Below, in pieces: positions 1-6,482 of a stretch of DNA of 10,936 nucleotides. The stretch's first letter is position 1. Each line of letters opens with the position of its first letter. Source of the stretch: JBHIAG01 sp046758465. GTDB taxonomy: Bacteria; Acidobacteriota; Terriglobia; Acidiferrales; 2-02-FULL-67-57. Under the pieces are notes generated by a model. The model saw nothing but the letters and a program-made list of their open reading frames with translations, was not told the origin of the DNA and did not search any database. The DNA lies in the NCBI GenBank assembly GCA_046758465.1, contig JBHIAG010000076.1, positions 1 to 10,936 of the forward strand. Direction: 5' to 3'. Position numbers and translations under genes: made by a program.

Positions 1-410
1 GCCCGCGTGGCGGGCTGTTCGATCACATAGCGGGCGGGCAGACTGGCCGGGCGCAAGTCAATCCGTTCCACCCGCGCCGGCCCGGAAGCGATTTGTGCGG
101 CCACGCGGGCGGCGGCCGCGAGGCTCTCCCGGCTCAAATCGTTGGTATAGGCGTAGCCGGTTTGCTCCCCCGCCACCACGCGCACGCCTGCGCCCAGCGA
201 CACGTTTTCGCTCGATTCTTTCAGCAGGTTTTCTTCAAGTTGGAGCGACGTGGCACGACGCGCTTCCACATAGATGTCGGCAAAATCGCCACCGTGCCTC
301 AGAGCCTCGCGCAGCACGGCCTCCAGGGCGCTCGCATCTAACCCGTAGCAGCGCGCAAAGGCTTGGCGTGGCCGTTCCCTCAGACCAGAATCGGCAAAGA
401 AATTACTCAC
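1..410 (-). CDS. tldD: TldD, N-terminal part (metalloprotease subunit; runs off the window)
   Basis: This is the first 136 residues of a TldD/PmbA-family protein; the rest lies beyond the left edge. In the known family, TldD pairs with TldE (PmbA) to form a zinc metalloprotease that degrades unfolded peptides and trims modified peptide precursors in the cytoplasm. The recognisable block is residues 40-93: GGDFADIYVEARRA, then LEENLLKESSENVSLGAGVRV, then GEQTGYAYTNDLS, matching the TldD N-terminal domain. The zinc site (HExxxH) would lie in the missing part. The start is GTG at 410; an in-frame TGA ends 3 nt upstream, so no longer start exists. A GAGGTG ribosome site overlaps the argS stop codon, and the gene follows argS by 14 nt, so the two are probably co-transcribed. 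The family call is firm. TldD rather than its paralogue PmbA is the better fit from the N-terminal motifs. Confidence 0.88.
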   Translation of the reverse strand, partial: MSNFFADSGLRERPRQAFARCYGLDASALEAVLREALRHGGDFADIYVEARRATSLQLEENLLKESSENVSLGAGVRVVAGEQTGYAYTNDLSRESLAAAARVAAQIASGPARVERIDLRPASLPARYVIEQPATR

Positions 411-424
411 CGGTCAGCACACCT

Positions 425-2413
425 CTACATCCGTTCGGGCACTTCGATGCCGAGCAACTCGAGCCCCCGGGTAAGTTGCCGCTGTGCATAGTCAACCAGC
501 AGGAGCAGGAAGGCCTGGCGCTCGCGCTCGCGCTCGGTCAGGATGTGGTGCTTGTGGTAGAAGAGATTGAAGCGCTGCGCCAATTGAAACGTTTTCTTTG
601 CCACCAGCGCCGGCTCCTGCTGCTCCACCGCAGCCTGCACCAGTAGCGACAGCTCGGCGGCCTCCAGCACCAGCTCCCAGAATTCATCCCCGCCCGGGGC
701 TGCCAGGAAGCGCGCGGCACCGGCGGCCGAAAGCTGCTGTTCGAGAGCGTCAAGCGGATAGGTGGGCTCCTGAGCCTTGAGCTTGCGAAAAATGTTGCGG
801 GCGCGCACCACCGCGTACTGCACGTAGGGACCGGTCTCGCCCTCGAAGTTGAGCGCGTCCTTGAAATCAAAAACGATCACAACACTGCGGCTGAATTTCA
901 GCAGGAAGAAGCGTAGCGCTGCCACCGCAATCGTGTGCGCCAGCGCCTGCACCTCGGCTTCGTCGAGCTCGGCGTGCCGTGCCCGTACTTCTGCCAGCGC
1001 CCGTTCTTCGAGCGCATCCAACAAATCGTCTGCCTTCATGCCCAACCCGCGCCGGCCGGAAACTTCCACAAACGGCCGACCGGCTTCTGCGGCCGGCAGC
1101 TCCATCCCTAGTTCGCCGCAGGAACGCGGGGAGAGCCCCACAATCTCGTAGGAGAAATGAATCGAATTCTGCGCGGGTTCGGCATAGCCCAACGCTTCCA
1201 CGCCACGCGCCACGATCTCTTGCAGGTACGCCTGCCGAGCGTCAATCACGTTGTAGACGCGCGCGCCGCGCCCGAACCGCGGTGCGCCCGGCTCCCCATT
1301 GCTTGTCGTCATCCAGGCTGTGTGCCCGTCGGGATAGCGGTGGAATGCCCGATAGCCGAAATCGCGCCCGAGCAGGCCGAGCTTCCACAGTTGATAGGCG
1401 ATGTCCTTGCCCACGTAGGTGACCGTGCCGTTCGAGCGCACGATAATTTTGGCCTCTTCGATCTCGGCGGACTCTTCGCGGCCACCCGGCCCCGTGGTGC
1501 TGAGCGGCATCACCCAGCAGCCTTTCTGCGGCCCGGACTTCACGAAGCGGATGGCCTGGTGTTGCTTGAGCTGCTCGAAGGCGGCGTCCCAGAACTTCAA
1601 GCGTAAGATTTCGCTCTCGCGTGGCAGCACATCGTAGCGGACGCCCAGGCGCCACATGGTCTTCAAGTGCGCAGTGACGATCGCCGTCGCAACCGTCTCG
1701 GCGATCGTGGCGCTCTCGCTGGTGCCGTGCTCGATTTGCTTCAGCATCTGCTCGCGCAACGTCAGCCGGCTCGGGTCTTGCTCGTAGAGCTGCATCACCC
1801 GCGTATATAAATCCCAGCAGTAATAGTCAAAGCGCGGCTGCGTCTGGATGAGGTTCGTGACTTCCGCCAAACTTTTTCGCTCCAGATGTTCGAAGCCGAC
1901 CACAATGTCGGCGACCTGCACGCCGGTATTGTCGATGTAGTTTTGCACTTCAACGCGATGGCCGCTGGCGGCGAGCAGCCGAACGAAACTGTCGCCCAGC
2001 ACGGCATTGCGCACGTGGCCAATGTGGGCGGCCTTGTTCGGGTTGATGTTCGTGTGCTCGACGATGACCTTGGGGGCGTCCGGGGGCGGCGGCGCCACAG
2101 GCTGGTGTGCCTCGTGGTAGCTTGCCAGCAAAAAGGGCCCGCGTTGCAGCCGCAGGTTCAGGTAGCCCCCGCCTGCCACCGACACCTCGGTGATGCCTTC
2201 GAGGGGGGGCAGCGTCTCGGCGAGTTCAGTGGCAATTTGTCGTGGGGGACGTTTGAGCTGGCGGGCGAGTTCGAAGGCCAGCGGCAGCGCCAGGTCGCCC
2301 AGGGCAACCGAGGGCGGCCGCTCAATCGTGCTCCGTGCGGGTAGGGTTCCGTACCGCGCCCTCACCGCCTGGCGAATGGCGGCCTCGATTTGGCGATAGA
2401 GTTTCTCGAGCAC
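425..2413 (-). CDS. argS: Arginyl-tRNA synthetase (class I)
   Basis: The enzyme attaches arginine to tRNA-Arg in the cytoplasm. The 662-residue protein shows the ArgRS N-terminal domain (about residues 1-90, including ALGDLALPLAFELAR). The class I catalytic domain opens with TNINPNKAAHIGHVRNAVLGD (HIGH at 130-133). The degenerate KMSKS region reads VSGRRGLGMKADDLL (451-465), a form typical of ArgRS, many of which lack a canonical KMSKS. The DALR anticodon-binding domain contains GETGPYVQYAVVRARN (526-540). It is about 85 residues longer than the roughly 577-residue E. coli enzyme; the extra length appears to lie in the catalytic domain around 290-380. The start is GTG at 2413, directly preceded by an in-frame TAG, so no longer start is possible. 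I see no good Shine-Dalgarno sequence before it. The codons for TERERERQ near the C terminus hold three tandem GCGCTC/GAGCGC hexamers (518-535). Confidence 0.97.
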   Translation of the reverse strand: MLEKLYRQIEAAIRQAVRARYGTLPARSTIERPPSVALGDLALPLAFELARQLKRPPRQIATELAETLPPLEGITEVSVAGGGYLNLRLQRGPFLLASYHEAHQPVAPPPPDAPKVIVEHTNINPNKAAHIGHVRNAVLGDSFVRLLAASGHRVEVQNYIDNTGVQVADIVVGFEHLERKSLAEVTNLIQTQPRFDYYCWDLYTRVMQLYEQDPSRLTLREQMLKQIEHGTSESATIAETVATAIVTAHLKTMWRLGVRYDVLPRESEILRLKFWDAAFEQLKQHQAIRFVKSGPQKGCWVMPLSTTGPGGREESAEIEEAKIIVRSNGTVTYVGKDIAYQLWKLGLLGRDFGYRAFHRYPDGHTAWMTTSNGEPGAPRFGRGARVYNVIDARQAYLQEIVARGVEALGYAEPAQNSIHFSYEIVGLSPRSCGELGMELPAAEAGRPFVEVSGRRGLGMKADDLLDALEERALAEVRARHAELDEAEVQALAHTIAVAALRFFLLKFSRSVVIVFDFKDALNFEGETGPYVQYAVVRARNIFRKLKAQEPTYPLDALEQQLSAAGAARFLAAPGGDEFWELVLEAAELSLLVQAAVEQQEPALVAKKTFQLAQRFNLFYHKHHILTERERERQAFLLLLVDYAQRQLTRGLELLGIEVPERM

Positions 2414-2443
2414 CTAGTCTGACAACAGGGGCAAAATCTAAAA

Positions 2444-2480
2444 ACATTTCATTATAGCGGAAAGCTGCCTCCCCGATGAA
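2444..2480 (-). promoter_or_regulatory. Predicted argS-tldD promoter
   Basis: On the minus strand a perfect TATAAT (2456-2451) is preceded, after 18 nt, by TTCATC (2480-2475), a weak -35 match of 3 in 6. The expected transcription start is near 2444, giving a leader of about 31 nt before the argS GTG. The perfect -10 in a GC-rich intergenic region supports the call; the weak -35 and missing Shine-Dalgarno are the caveats. Confidence 0.6.
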
Positions 2481-2492
2481 GGAAGCTGCTTG

Positions 2493-2508
2493 TGCTATAG
2501 TAGAAATG
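2493..2508 (+). promoter_or_regulatory. Predicted extended -10 promoter for the sirtuin-larC-metG run
   Basis: TGCTATAGT at 2493-2501 is an extended -10 element (TGn plus TATAGT, 5 of 6 to consensus). No recognisable -35 hexamer lies 16-18 nt upstream, which fits an extended -10 promoter. Transcription would begin near 2508, leaving a leader of about 20 nt that contains TAAGGA just before the sirtuin ATG. It is the mirror image of the argS promoter within the inverted repeat. Confidence 0.55.
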
Positions 2509-2527
2509 TTTTAGCGACGTAAGGACA

Positions 2528-3265
2528 ATGGCTCACTCCTTCGAGACCGCTGCCACCTGGATTGCGTCAGCGCGCTCGCTCGCCGTCCTGACCGGTGCCG
2601 GCCTCTCGCAGGAAAGTGGTGTACCCACGTTTCGCAGCGCCGACGGCCTCTGGCGGCGCTATCGGCCGGAGGAGTTGGCCGCGCCGGAAGCGTTTGCCCG
2701 TGACCCCAAGCTGGTCTGGGAGTGGTACGACTGGCGGCGCTCGCTGATCGCCCGGGCGCGCCCGAATCCCGCTCATCACGCCCTGGCCGAACTCGAACGG
2801 CGTGTCCCGGAGTTTGCCCTCCTGACGCAAAATGTGGACGGCCTGGAAGCAGCGGCTGGCTGCCGTACCGTGCTGCGCTTGCACGGCGACATCTGGCTTT
2901 TGCGCTGCGTCGGCTGTGGCCGGGAAGAGAAGAACCGTACCGTCCCCTTGCCGGAGCTGCCGCCGCGCTGCGCCTGTGGCGGCCTGCTGCGGCCGGGCGT
3001 GGTCTGGTTCGGCGAGAGCTTGCCAGCCGCAATCCTGGAGCAAGCCTTCGCGGCGGCCGGGCGAGCAGATGTCTTTTTGGTCGTAGGAACCTCGGCGGTG
3101 GTGCAGCCTGCGGCCGCGCTGCCGCTTGTGGCCAAGCAGGCAGGCGCACGCGTCATTGAAATCAACCTGGAACCGACGCCGCTCTCCGCCGCGGTCACCG
3201 CCAGTTTTTACGGCCCGGCGGGCGAACTTCTTCCCCAGCTCATCCAGACCGGGGTGCACCCATGA
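2528..3265 (+). CDS. cobB: NAD+-dependent protein deacylase (CobB/SIR2 sirtuin)
   Basis: Sirtuins remove acyl groups from lysine, using NAD+ and releasing nicotinamide and O-acyl-ADP-ribose. This 245-residue protein has the NAD+ pocket GAGLSQESGVPTFR (23-36), TQNVDGL (100-106), the catalytic His in LHGD (H119), a zinc site of C127, C130, C148 and C150 (CxxC then CxC), and GTSAVVQPAA (187-196). Y67 and R70 in WYDWRR match the YxxR signature of class III sirtuins such as SIRT5 and E. coli CobB, which prefer acidic acyl groups such as succinyl; that preference is inferred from the motif. Length is normal for the family. The ATG at 2528 has AAGGA only 2 nt upstream, an unusually short spacing, but no alternative in-frame start is available upstream. 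Its stop overlaps the larC start (ATGA), so the two are translationally coupled. Confidence 0.94.
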   Translation: MAHSFETAATWIASARSLAVLTGAGLSQESGVPTFRSADGLWRRYRPEELAAPEAFARDPKLVWEWYDWRRSLIARARPNPAHHALAELERRVPEFALLTQNVDGLEAAAGCRTVLRLHGDIWLLRCVGCGREEKNRTVPLPELPPRCACGGLLRPGVVWFGESLPAAILEQAFAAAGRADVFLVVGTSAVVQPAAALPLVAKQAGARVIEINLEPTPLSAAVTASFYGPAGELLPQLIQTGVHP

Positions 3266-4452
3266 CGCTCGTCTACCTGGACTGTTTCTCCGGGATCAGC
3301 GGCGACATGTTCCTTGGTGCTTTGCTCGATGCTGGCCTGCCTGCCGCGACACTCGAAGCCGAGTTGCGCAAACTCGCCCTGAAAGGATGGAAGCTGCGAA
3401 CCGAACGTGTTCGTCGCGGCGCGCTGACCGCTACCAAGCTCACCTTTGAAATCCCCGAAGAGCATACCCACCGCGCCTGGGCTGAGATCCGCGAACTGAT
3501 TCGTACCAGCTCCCTTACTCCCGCTTGTAAGGAGCGTGCAGAAAATATTCTTGACTGCTTGGCTGAAGTGGAAGGTGCAATTCATCAGCAGCCCAAAGCG
3601 GCAGTGCACTTCCACGAGCTCGGCAGTGCCGATACCATCCTCGACATCGTGGGCGCGTGCGTAGGACTCGAGGCCCTCGGCATCGAGAAGATTGTCTGCT
3701 CGCCCCTGAATCTTGGCGGTGGCACGGTCAAAACCGCGCATGGCCTCCTGCCCGTGCCGGCACCAGCGACCGCGGCCCTGCTGCGCGGCGCACCGGTTTA
3801 CTCCAGTGGCATTGAAGCTGAGCTGGTTACGCCCACGGGTGCGGCGATTGTTTCGACCTTGGCAACCCGCTTCGGCGCGCTGCCCCCGATGAAGGTCTCC
3901 GCACTGGGCTATGGTGCTGGCAGCCGGACATTGGTTGAACACCCCAACGTGCTGCGCATTTTTGTTGGCGAGAGTGCGGAGCGCGGAAAAACAGCCGACA
4001 CGGACTCAGTTGTAGTGCTCGAGGCGAACCTGGACGATATGAATCCGCTGGTCGGGGGCTACTTCGTCGAGCAGGCGCTCGCCGCGGGCGCCCTGGACGT
4101 TTACTTTACTCCCGTGCAAATGAAGAAAAACCGTCCCGGGCTGCTGCTCTCGGTGCTCTGTCCGCCGGAACGTGTCGATGCGCTGGCGGAGCTTGTCTTT
4201 CAGCAAACCACCAGCATCGGTCTCCGCAGCTACGAGGCGCGCCGCCGGACGCTTGAGCGCGAAACCCTGACCGTGGAAACACCGCTCGGCCCGGTGCGGA
4301 TGAAGCTGGCGCGGCTGAACGGCCGCGTACTGAACGCCGCCCCTGAGTACGAAGATTGCCAGCGTATCGCAAAGGAACACAACTTGCCGCTCAAACAGGT
4401 GCTGGCCGACGCGCACTACTACTTCCGCAAGCAAGAGGGCGAGCGGGACTGA
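3262..4452 (+). CDS. larC: Nickel-pincer cofactor biosynthesis protein LarC
   Basis: LarC is the CTP-dependent nickel insertase that completes the nickel-pincer nucleotide cofactor of lactate racemase (LarA) and related racemases/epimerases; LarB and LarE act before it. The 396-residue protein begins with the family signature YLDCFSGISGDMFLGALLDAG (about 5-25) and has HFHELGSADTILDIVGA (116-132), ELVTPTGAAI (187-196) and the C-terminal LEANLDDMNP (253-262) with QMKKNRPG (286-293). In Lactobacillus plantarum larC is split and joined by a programmed frameshift; here it is one continuous reading frame, with a polar linker at about 236-249 where the two halves meet. The His-rich stretch seen in many LarC proteins before this point is reduced to EEHTHR (66-71). 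It overlaps the sirtuin by 4 nt and ends 1 nt before metG. No larA, larB or larE lies in the window, so the client enzyme is unknown. Confidence 0.93.
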   Translation: MTLVYLDCFSGISGDMFLGALLDAGLPAATLEAELRKLALKGWKLRTERVRRGALTATKLTFEIPEEHTHRAWAEIRELIRTSSLTPACKERAENILDCLAEVEGAIHQQPKAAVHFHELGSADTILDIVGACVGLEALGIEKIVCSPLNLGGGTVKTAHGLLPVPAPATAALLRGAPVYSSGIEAELVTPTGAAIVSTLATRFGALPPMKVSALGYGAGSRTLVEHPNVLRIFVGESAERGKTADTDSVVVLEANLDDMNPLVGGYFVEQALAAGALDVYFTPVQMKKNRPGLLLSVLCPPERVDALAELVFQQTTSIGLRSYEARRRTLERETLTVETPLGPVRMKLARLNGRVLNAAPEYEDCQRIAKEHNLPLKQVLADAHYYFRKQEGERD

Positions 4453-4453
4453 G

Positions 4454-6412
4454 ATGGCGAAGTTCTACTTCACGACGCCGCTGTACTACGTCAACGCGCG
4501 CCCCCATATTGGCCACACCTACACCACTGTCGTCGCCGACACGATTGCCCGCTACCAGCGGATGATGGGGTTCGACGTGTGCTTCCTGACCGGCACCGAC
4601 GAGCACGGGCAGAAAGTCGAGCGCTCGGCGCGCGCGGCCCACATCGCCCCGGAAGAATTTGCCGACGAAGTGGCTGGCCAGTACCAACACCTGTGGCAGA
4701 CGCTGGGCTTGCGCTACGACCGTTTCATCCGCACCACCGAGGAGCGCCACGCCCGTGCGGTGCGGAAGATCTTCGCGGCCGCGCAAAAAGCCGGTGCCAT
4801 CTACAAGGGCCACTACGAGGGCCAGTACTGCGTGTTCGACGAACTCTATGTCTCTGAGCCTGCCCCCGGCGGTCGCTGTCCCGAATGTGGACGCCCTACG
4901 GAACTCATTCGCGAGGAGAACTATTTCTTCAAGCTTTCTGCCTTTCAAGACCGCTTGCTTGAACATTATGACAAGCATCCGGAGTTTATCCAGCCCAAGA
5001 CGCGCCGGAACGAGGTGGTTGCCTTTGTGCGCGGCGGCCTGCGCGACCTTTCTATCTCCCGCACCACGCTCCGCTGGGGCATTCCGCTGCCGACCGACGA
5101 TGGCCACGTTTTCTACGTCTGGTTCGACGCCCTGACGGGCTACTTGAGTGGCATCGGCTATGGCGATACCGGACCCGAAGCTGCGGAGTTCGCGCGCTTC
5201 TGGCCGGCTGACCTGCAACTGGTGGGGAAAGAAATTTTGCGTTTTCATGCAGTCTACTGGCCCGCGTTCTTGCTGGCCGCAGAGTTGCCTCTCCCAAAAA
5301 CGATTTACGCACACGGCTGGTGGCTCTTCCAACGGGATAAGATGTCCAAGTCGCGCGGGAACATCGTGCACGCCGAGCCCATCGCGCAAGTTGTCGGCAT
5401 CGATGCGCTCCGCTACTTTTTGCTACGCGAAATGGTCTTCGGCCAGGACGCCAACTTCAGCTACGACGCGCTCGTCAGCCGCTACAACAGCGACCTGGCG
5501 AATGATTTGGGCAATCTTGTCAGCCGCACGCTGGCGATGATCGAGCGTTACTTCGGCGGCGAGGTGCCTGCTCCCTCGGCTCCTACCCCACGTGAACAGG
5601 AGTTGGTCAACTTTGCAGCACGCGCCATTGAGGAGTCTGGGGGTTGCTTCCGCCGGTACGTGTTTGCCCGCGGTCTCGAGACAGTCTGGAGTTTGATCGG
5701 CAAGGTCAACAAATACCTGGTGGAAAGTGAGCCGTGGGCTATCGCCGATGACCCTGCCAAGCGGGCACAACTCGCAACGGTGCTTTATGCAGCTACGGAG
5801 GCGGTCCGTATCGTCACTGTACTTGTGCATCCTGTTATGCCTCACGCCACAGAAAGAATTTGGCGGCAACTGGGACTGGCGGGAACTCCTGCGGATTGCT
5901 TGATCAAAACGCTTGCGTGGGGCGGGTTGCGCCCGGGCACGCGCATCGGCAAGTCGGAAGCGGTCTTTCCGCGGGTCGAGAAAGAACCTACCATCGCCCG
6001 AATGGCTGAATTGGAGGCGGCGCTGGAGACGGCGCCCATTCGTACTCCTGAAAGGAGGAAGCCTGTGACGGCAACAAATGCAAACCCGATCAGCCTGGAA
6101 GATTTCGCCAAAGTCGATATGCGCGTGGGCGAAGTGCGGGCCGCCGAACGAGTCGCCGGCACCAATAAATTGCTCAAACTGCGCGTGGACGTTGGCGCCG
6201 AGGAGCGCCAGATTGTGGCCGGCATCGCCGAAGCCTATACGCCGGAGCAATTGGTGGGGAAGAAGATTGTGGTGGTGGTCAACCTGGAGCCACGCAAAAT
6301 TCGGGGCGTGGAGTCACAGGGGATGCTAGTGGCGGCTACGGTGGGGGAAGAAGGCCGTCCCGTGATTGTGACCTTCACCGAGGATGTGCCGGCAGGTGCG
6401 CCCCTCAAGTAG
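4454..6412 (+). CDS. metG: Methionyl-tRNA synthetase with C-terminal tRNA-binding domain
   Basis: The enzyme charges tRNA-Met for initiation and elongation. The 652-residue protein opens with FTTPLYYVNARPHIGHTYTT (HIGH at 18-21) and has LTGTDEHGQK (45-54), the tRNA/zinc insertion around 120-160, WFDALTGYLSG (223-233) and RDKMSKSRGN (KMSKS at 296-300). An anticodon-binding helical domain follows (about 350-500). A low-complexity linker (about 510-545) leads to an EMAPII/Trbp111-type tRNA-binding domain, roughly 548-652 (SLEDFAKVDMRVGEVRAAE, then KIVVVVNLEPRKIRGVESQGM). The first zinc knuckle reads C126-V-F-D129 where many bacterial MetRS have CxxC; the second, C142-P-E-C145, is intact. The ATG lies 1 nt after the larC stop, with a G-rich purine run upstream as ribosome site. 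A strong internal ribosome site precedes codon 538 (see the separate entry). Confidence 0.97.
   Translation: MAKFYFTTPLYYVNARPHIGHTYTTVVADTIARYQRMMGFDVCFLTGTDEHGQKVERSARAAHIAPEEFADEVAGQYQHLWQTLGLRYDRFIRTTEERHARAVRKIFAAAQKAGAIYKGHYEGQYCVFDELYVSEPAPGGRCPECGRPTELIREENYFFKLSAFQDRLLEHYDKHPEFIQPKTRRNEVVAFVRGGLRDLSISRTTLRWGIPLPTDDGHVFYVWFDALTGYLSGIGYGDTGPEAAEFARFWPADLQLVGKEILRFHAVYWPAFLLAAELPLPKTIYAHGWWLFQRDKMSKSRGNIVHAEPIAQVVGIDALRYFLLREMVFGQDANFSYDALVSRYNSDLANDLGNLVSRTLAMIERYFGGEVPAPSAPTPREQELVNFAARAIEESGGCFRRYVFARGLETVWSLIGKVNKYLVESEPWAIADDPAKRAQLATVLYAATEAVRIVTVLVHPVMPHATERIWRQLGLAGTPADCLIKTLAWGGLRPGTRIGKSEAVFPRVEKEPTIARMAELEAALETAPIRTPERRKPVTATNANPISLEDFAKVDMRVGEVRAAERVAGTNKLLKLRVDVGAEERQIVAGIAEAYTPEQLVGKKIVVVVNLEPRKIRGVESQGMLVAATVGEEGRPVIVTFTEDVPAGAPLK
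6051..6058 (+). promoter_or_regulatory. Consensus Shine-Dalgarno inside metG, before an in-frame GTG
   Basis: AAAGGAGG matches eight bases of the canonical anti-Shine-Dalgarno complement AAAGGAGGT. Six bases separate it from GTG at 6065-6067, the optimal spacing, and that GTG is metG codon 538 in the same frame. It is better placed than the ribosome sites I see before most of the annotated starts in this window. It lies in the linker between catalytic and tRNA-binding domains, where it encodes Glu-Arg-Arg. Confidence 0.6.
6065..6412 (+). CDS. Possible internal in-frame product: free tRNA-binding domain (Trbp111/CsaA-like)
   Basis: Translation from the GTG at metG codon 538 would give a 115-residue protein ending at the metG stop. 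It begins VTATNANPISLEDFAKVDMR and covers the whole OB-fold tRNA-binding domain. Stand-alone proteins of this type, such as Trbp111 and CsaA, are known, are about 110 residues long, and work as dimers that bind tRNA or unfolded protein. The start, ribosome site and domain boundary coincide. Nothing in the sequence prevents the full-length MetRS from also being made, so two products from one gene is the inference. The alternative is that the ribosome site is a silent remnant of an old gene fusion. Confidence 0.35.
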   Translation: MTATNANPISLEDFAKVDMRVGEVRAAERVAGTNKLLKLRVDVGAEERQIVAGIAEAYTPEQLVGKKIVVVVNLEPRKIRGVESQGMLVAATVGEEGRPVIVTFTEDVPAGAPLK

Positions 6413-6482
6413 GGGTTGCCGCGTCTGAGGGCGCATTCGGGTGCAACAACTATTCCTCTAGCTTCGTCCGAGGAGCAACGAG

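Larger units (their letters stand above)
2438..2514. repeat. 77-nt inverted repeat in the argS/sirtuin intergenic region
   Basis: Two 21-nt arms lie at 2438-2458 and 2494-2514, separated by 35 nt. Read outward, the left arm is GCTATAAT-GAAATGTTTTTAG and the right arm is GCTATAGTAGAAATGTTTT-AG. They match at 19 positions, with one substitution and two compensating single-base indels. Each arm carries a -10-like hexamer (TATAAT on minus, TATAGT on plus). The spacer contains AAGCTGC twice in direct orientation at 2462-2468 and 2483-2489, a 21-bp step or two helical turns. The arms end in CTA and TAG. The stretch is visibly more AT-rich than its surroundings. It could be a symmetrical divergent control region or a small mobile inverted-repeat element; the sequence alone does not decide. 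Confidence 0.8.

Noticed and set aside
518..535. Three tandem GCGCTC hexamers inside argS as a possible phase-variable repeat
   Set aside because: A hexamer repeat cannot shift the frame, has only three copies, and simply encodes alternating Glu-Arg in a helical C-terminal segment.
3960..4020. Programmed frameshift in larC, as known in Lactobacillus
   Set aside because: The LarC1 and LarC2 halves are in one uninterrupted frame across the junction, so no frameshift is needed.
6415..6447. GTTGC...GCAAC inverted repeat between metG and the peptidase gene as a terminator
   Set aside because: The stem is only 5 bp around a loop of more than 20 nt, and no T-run follows.
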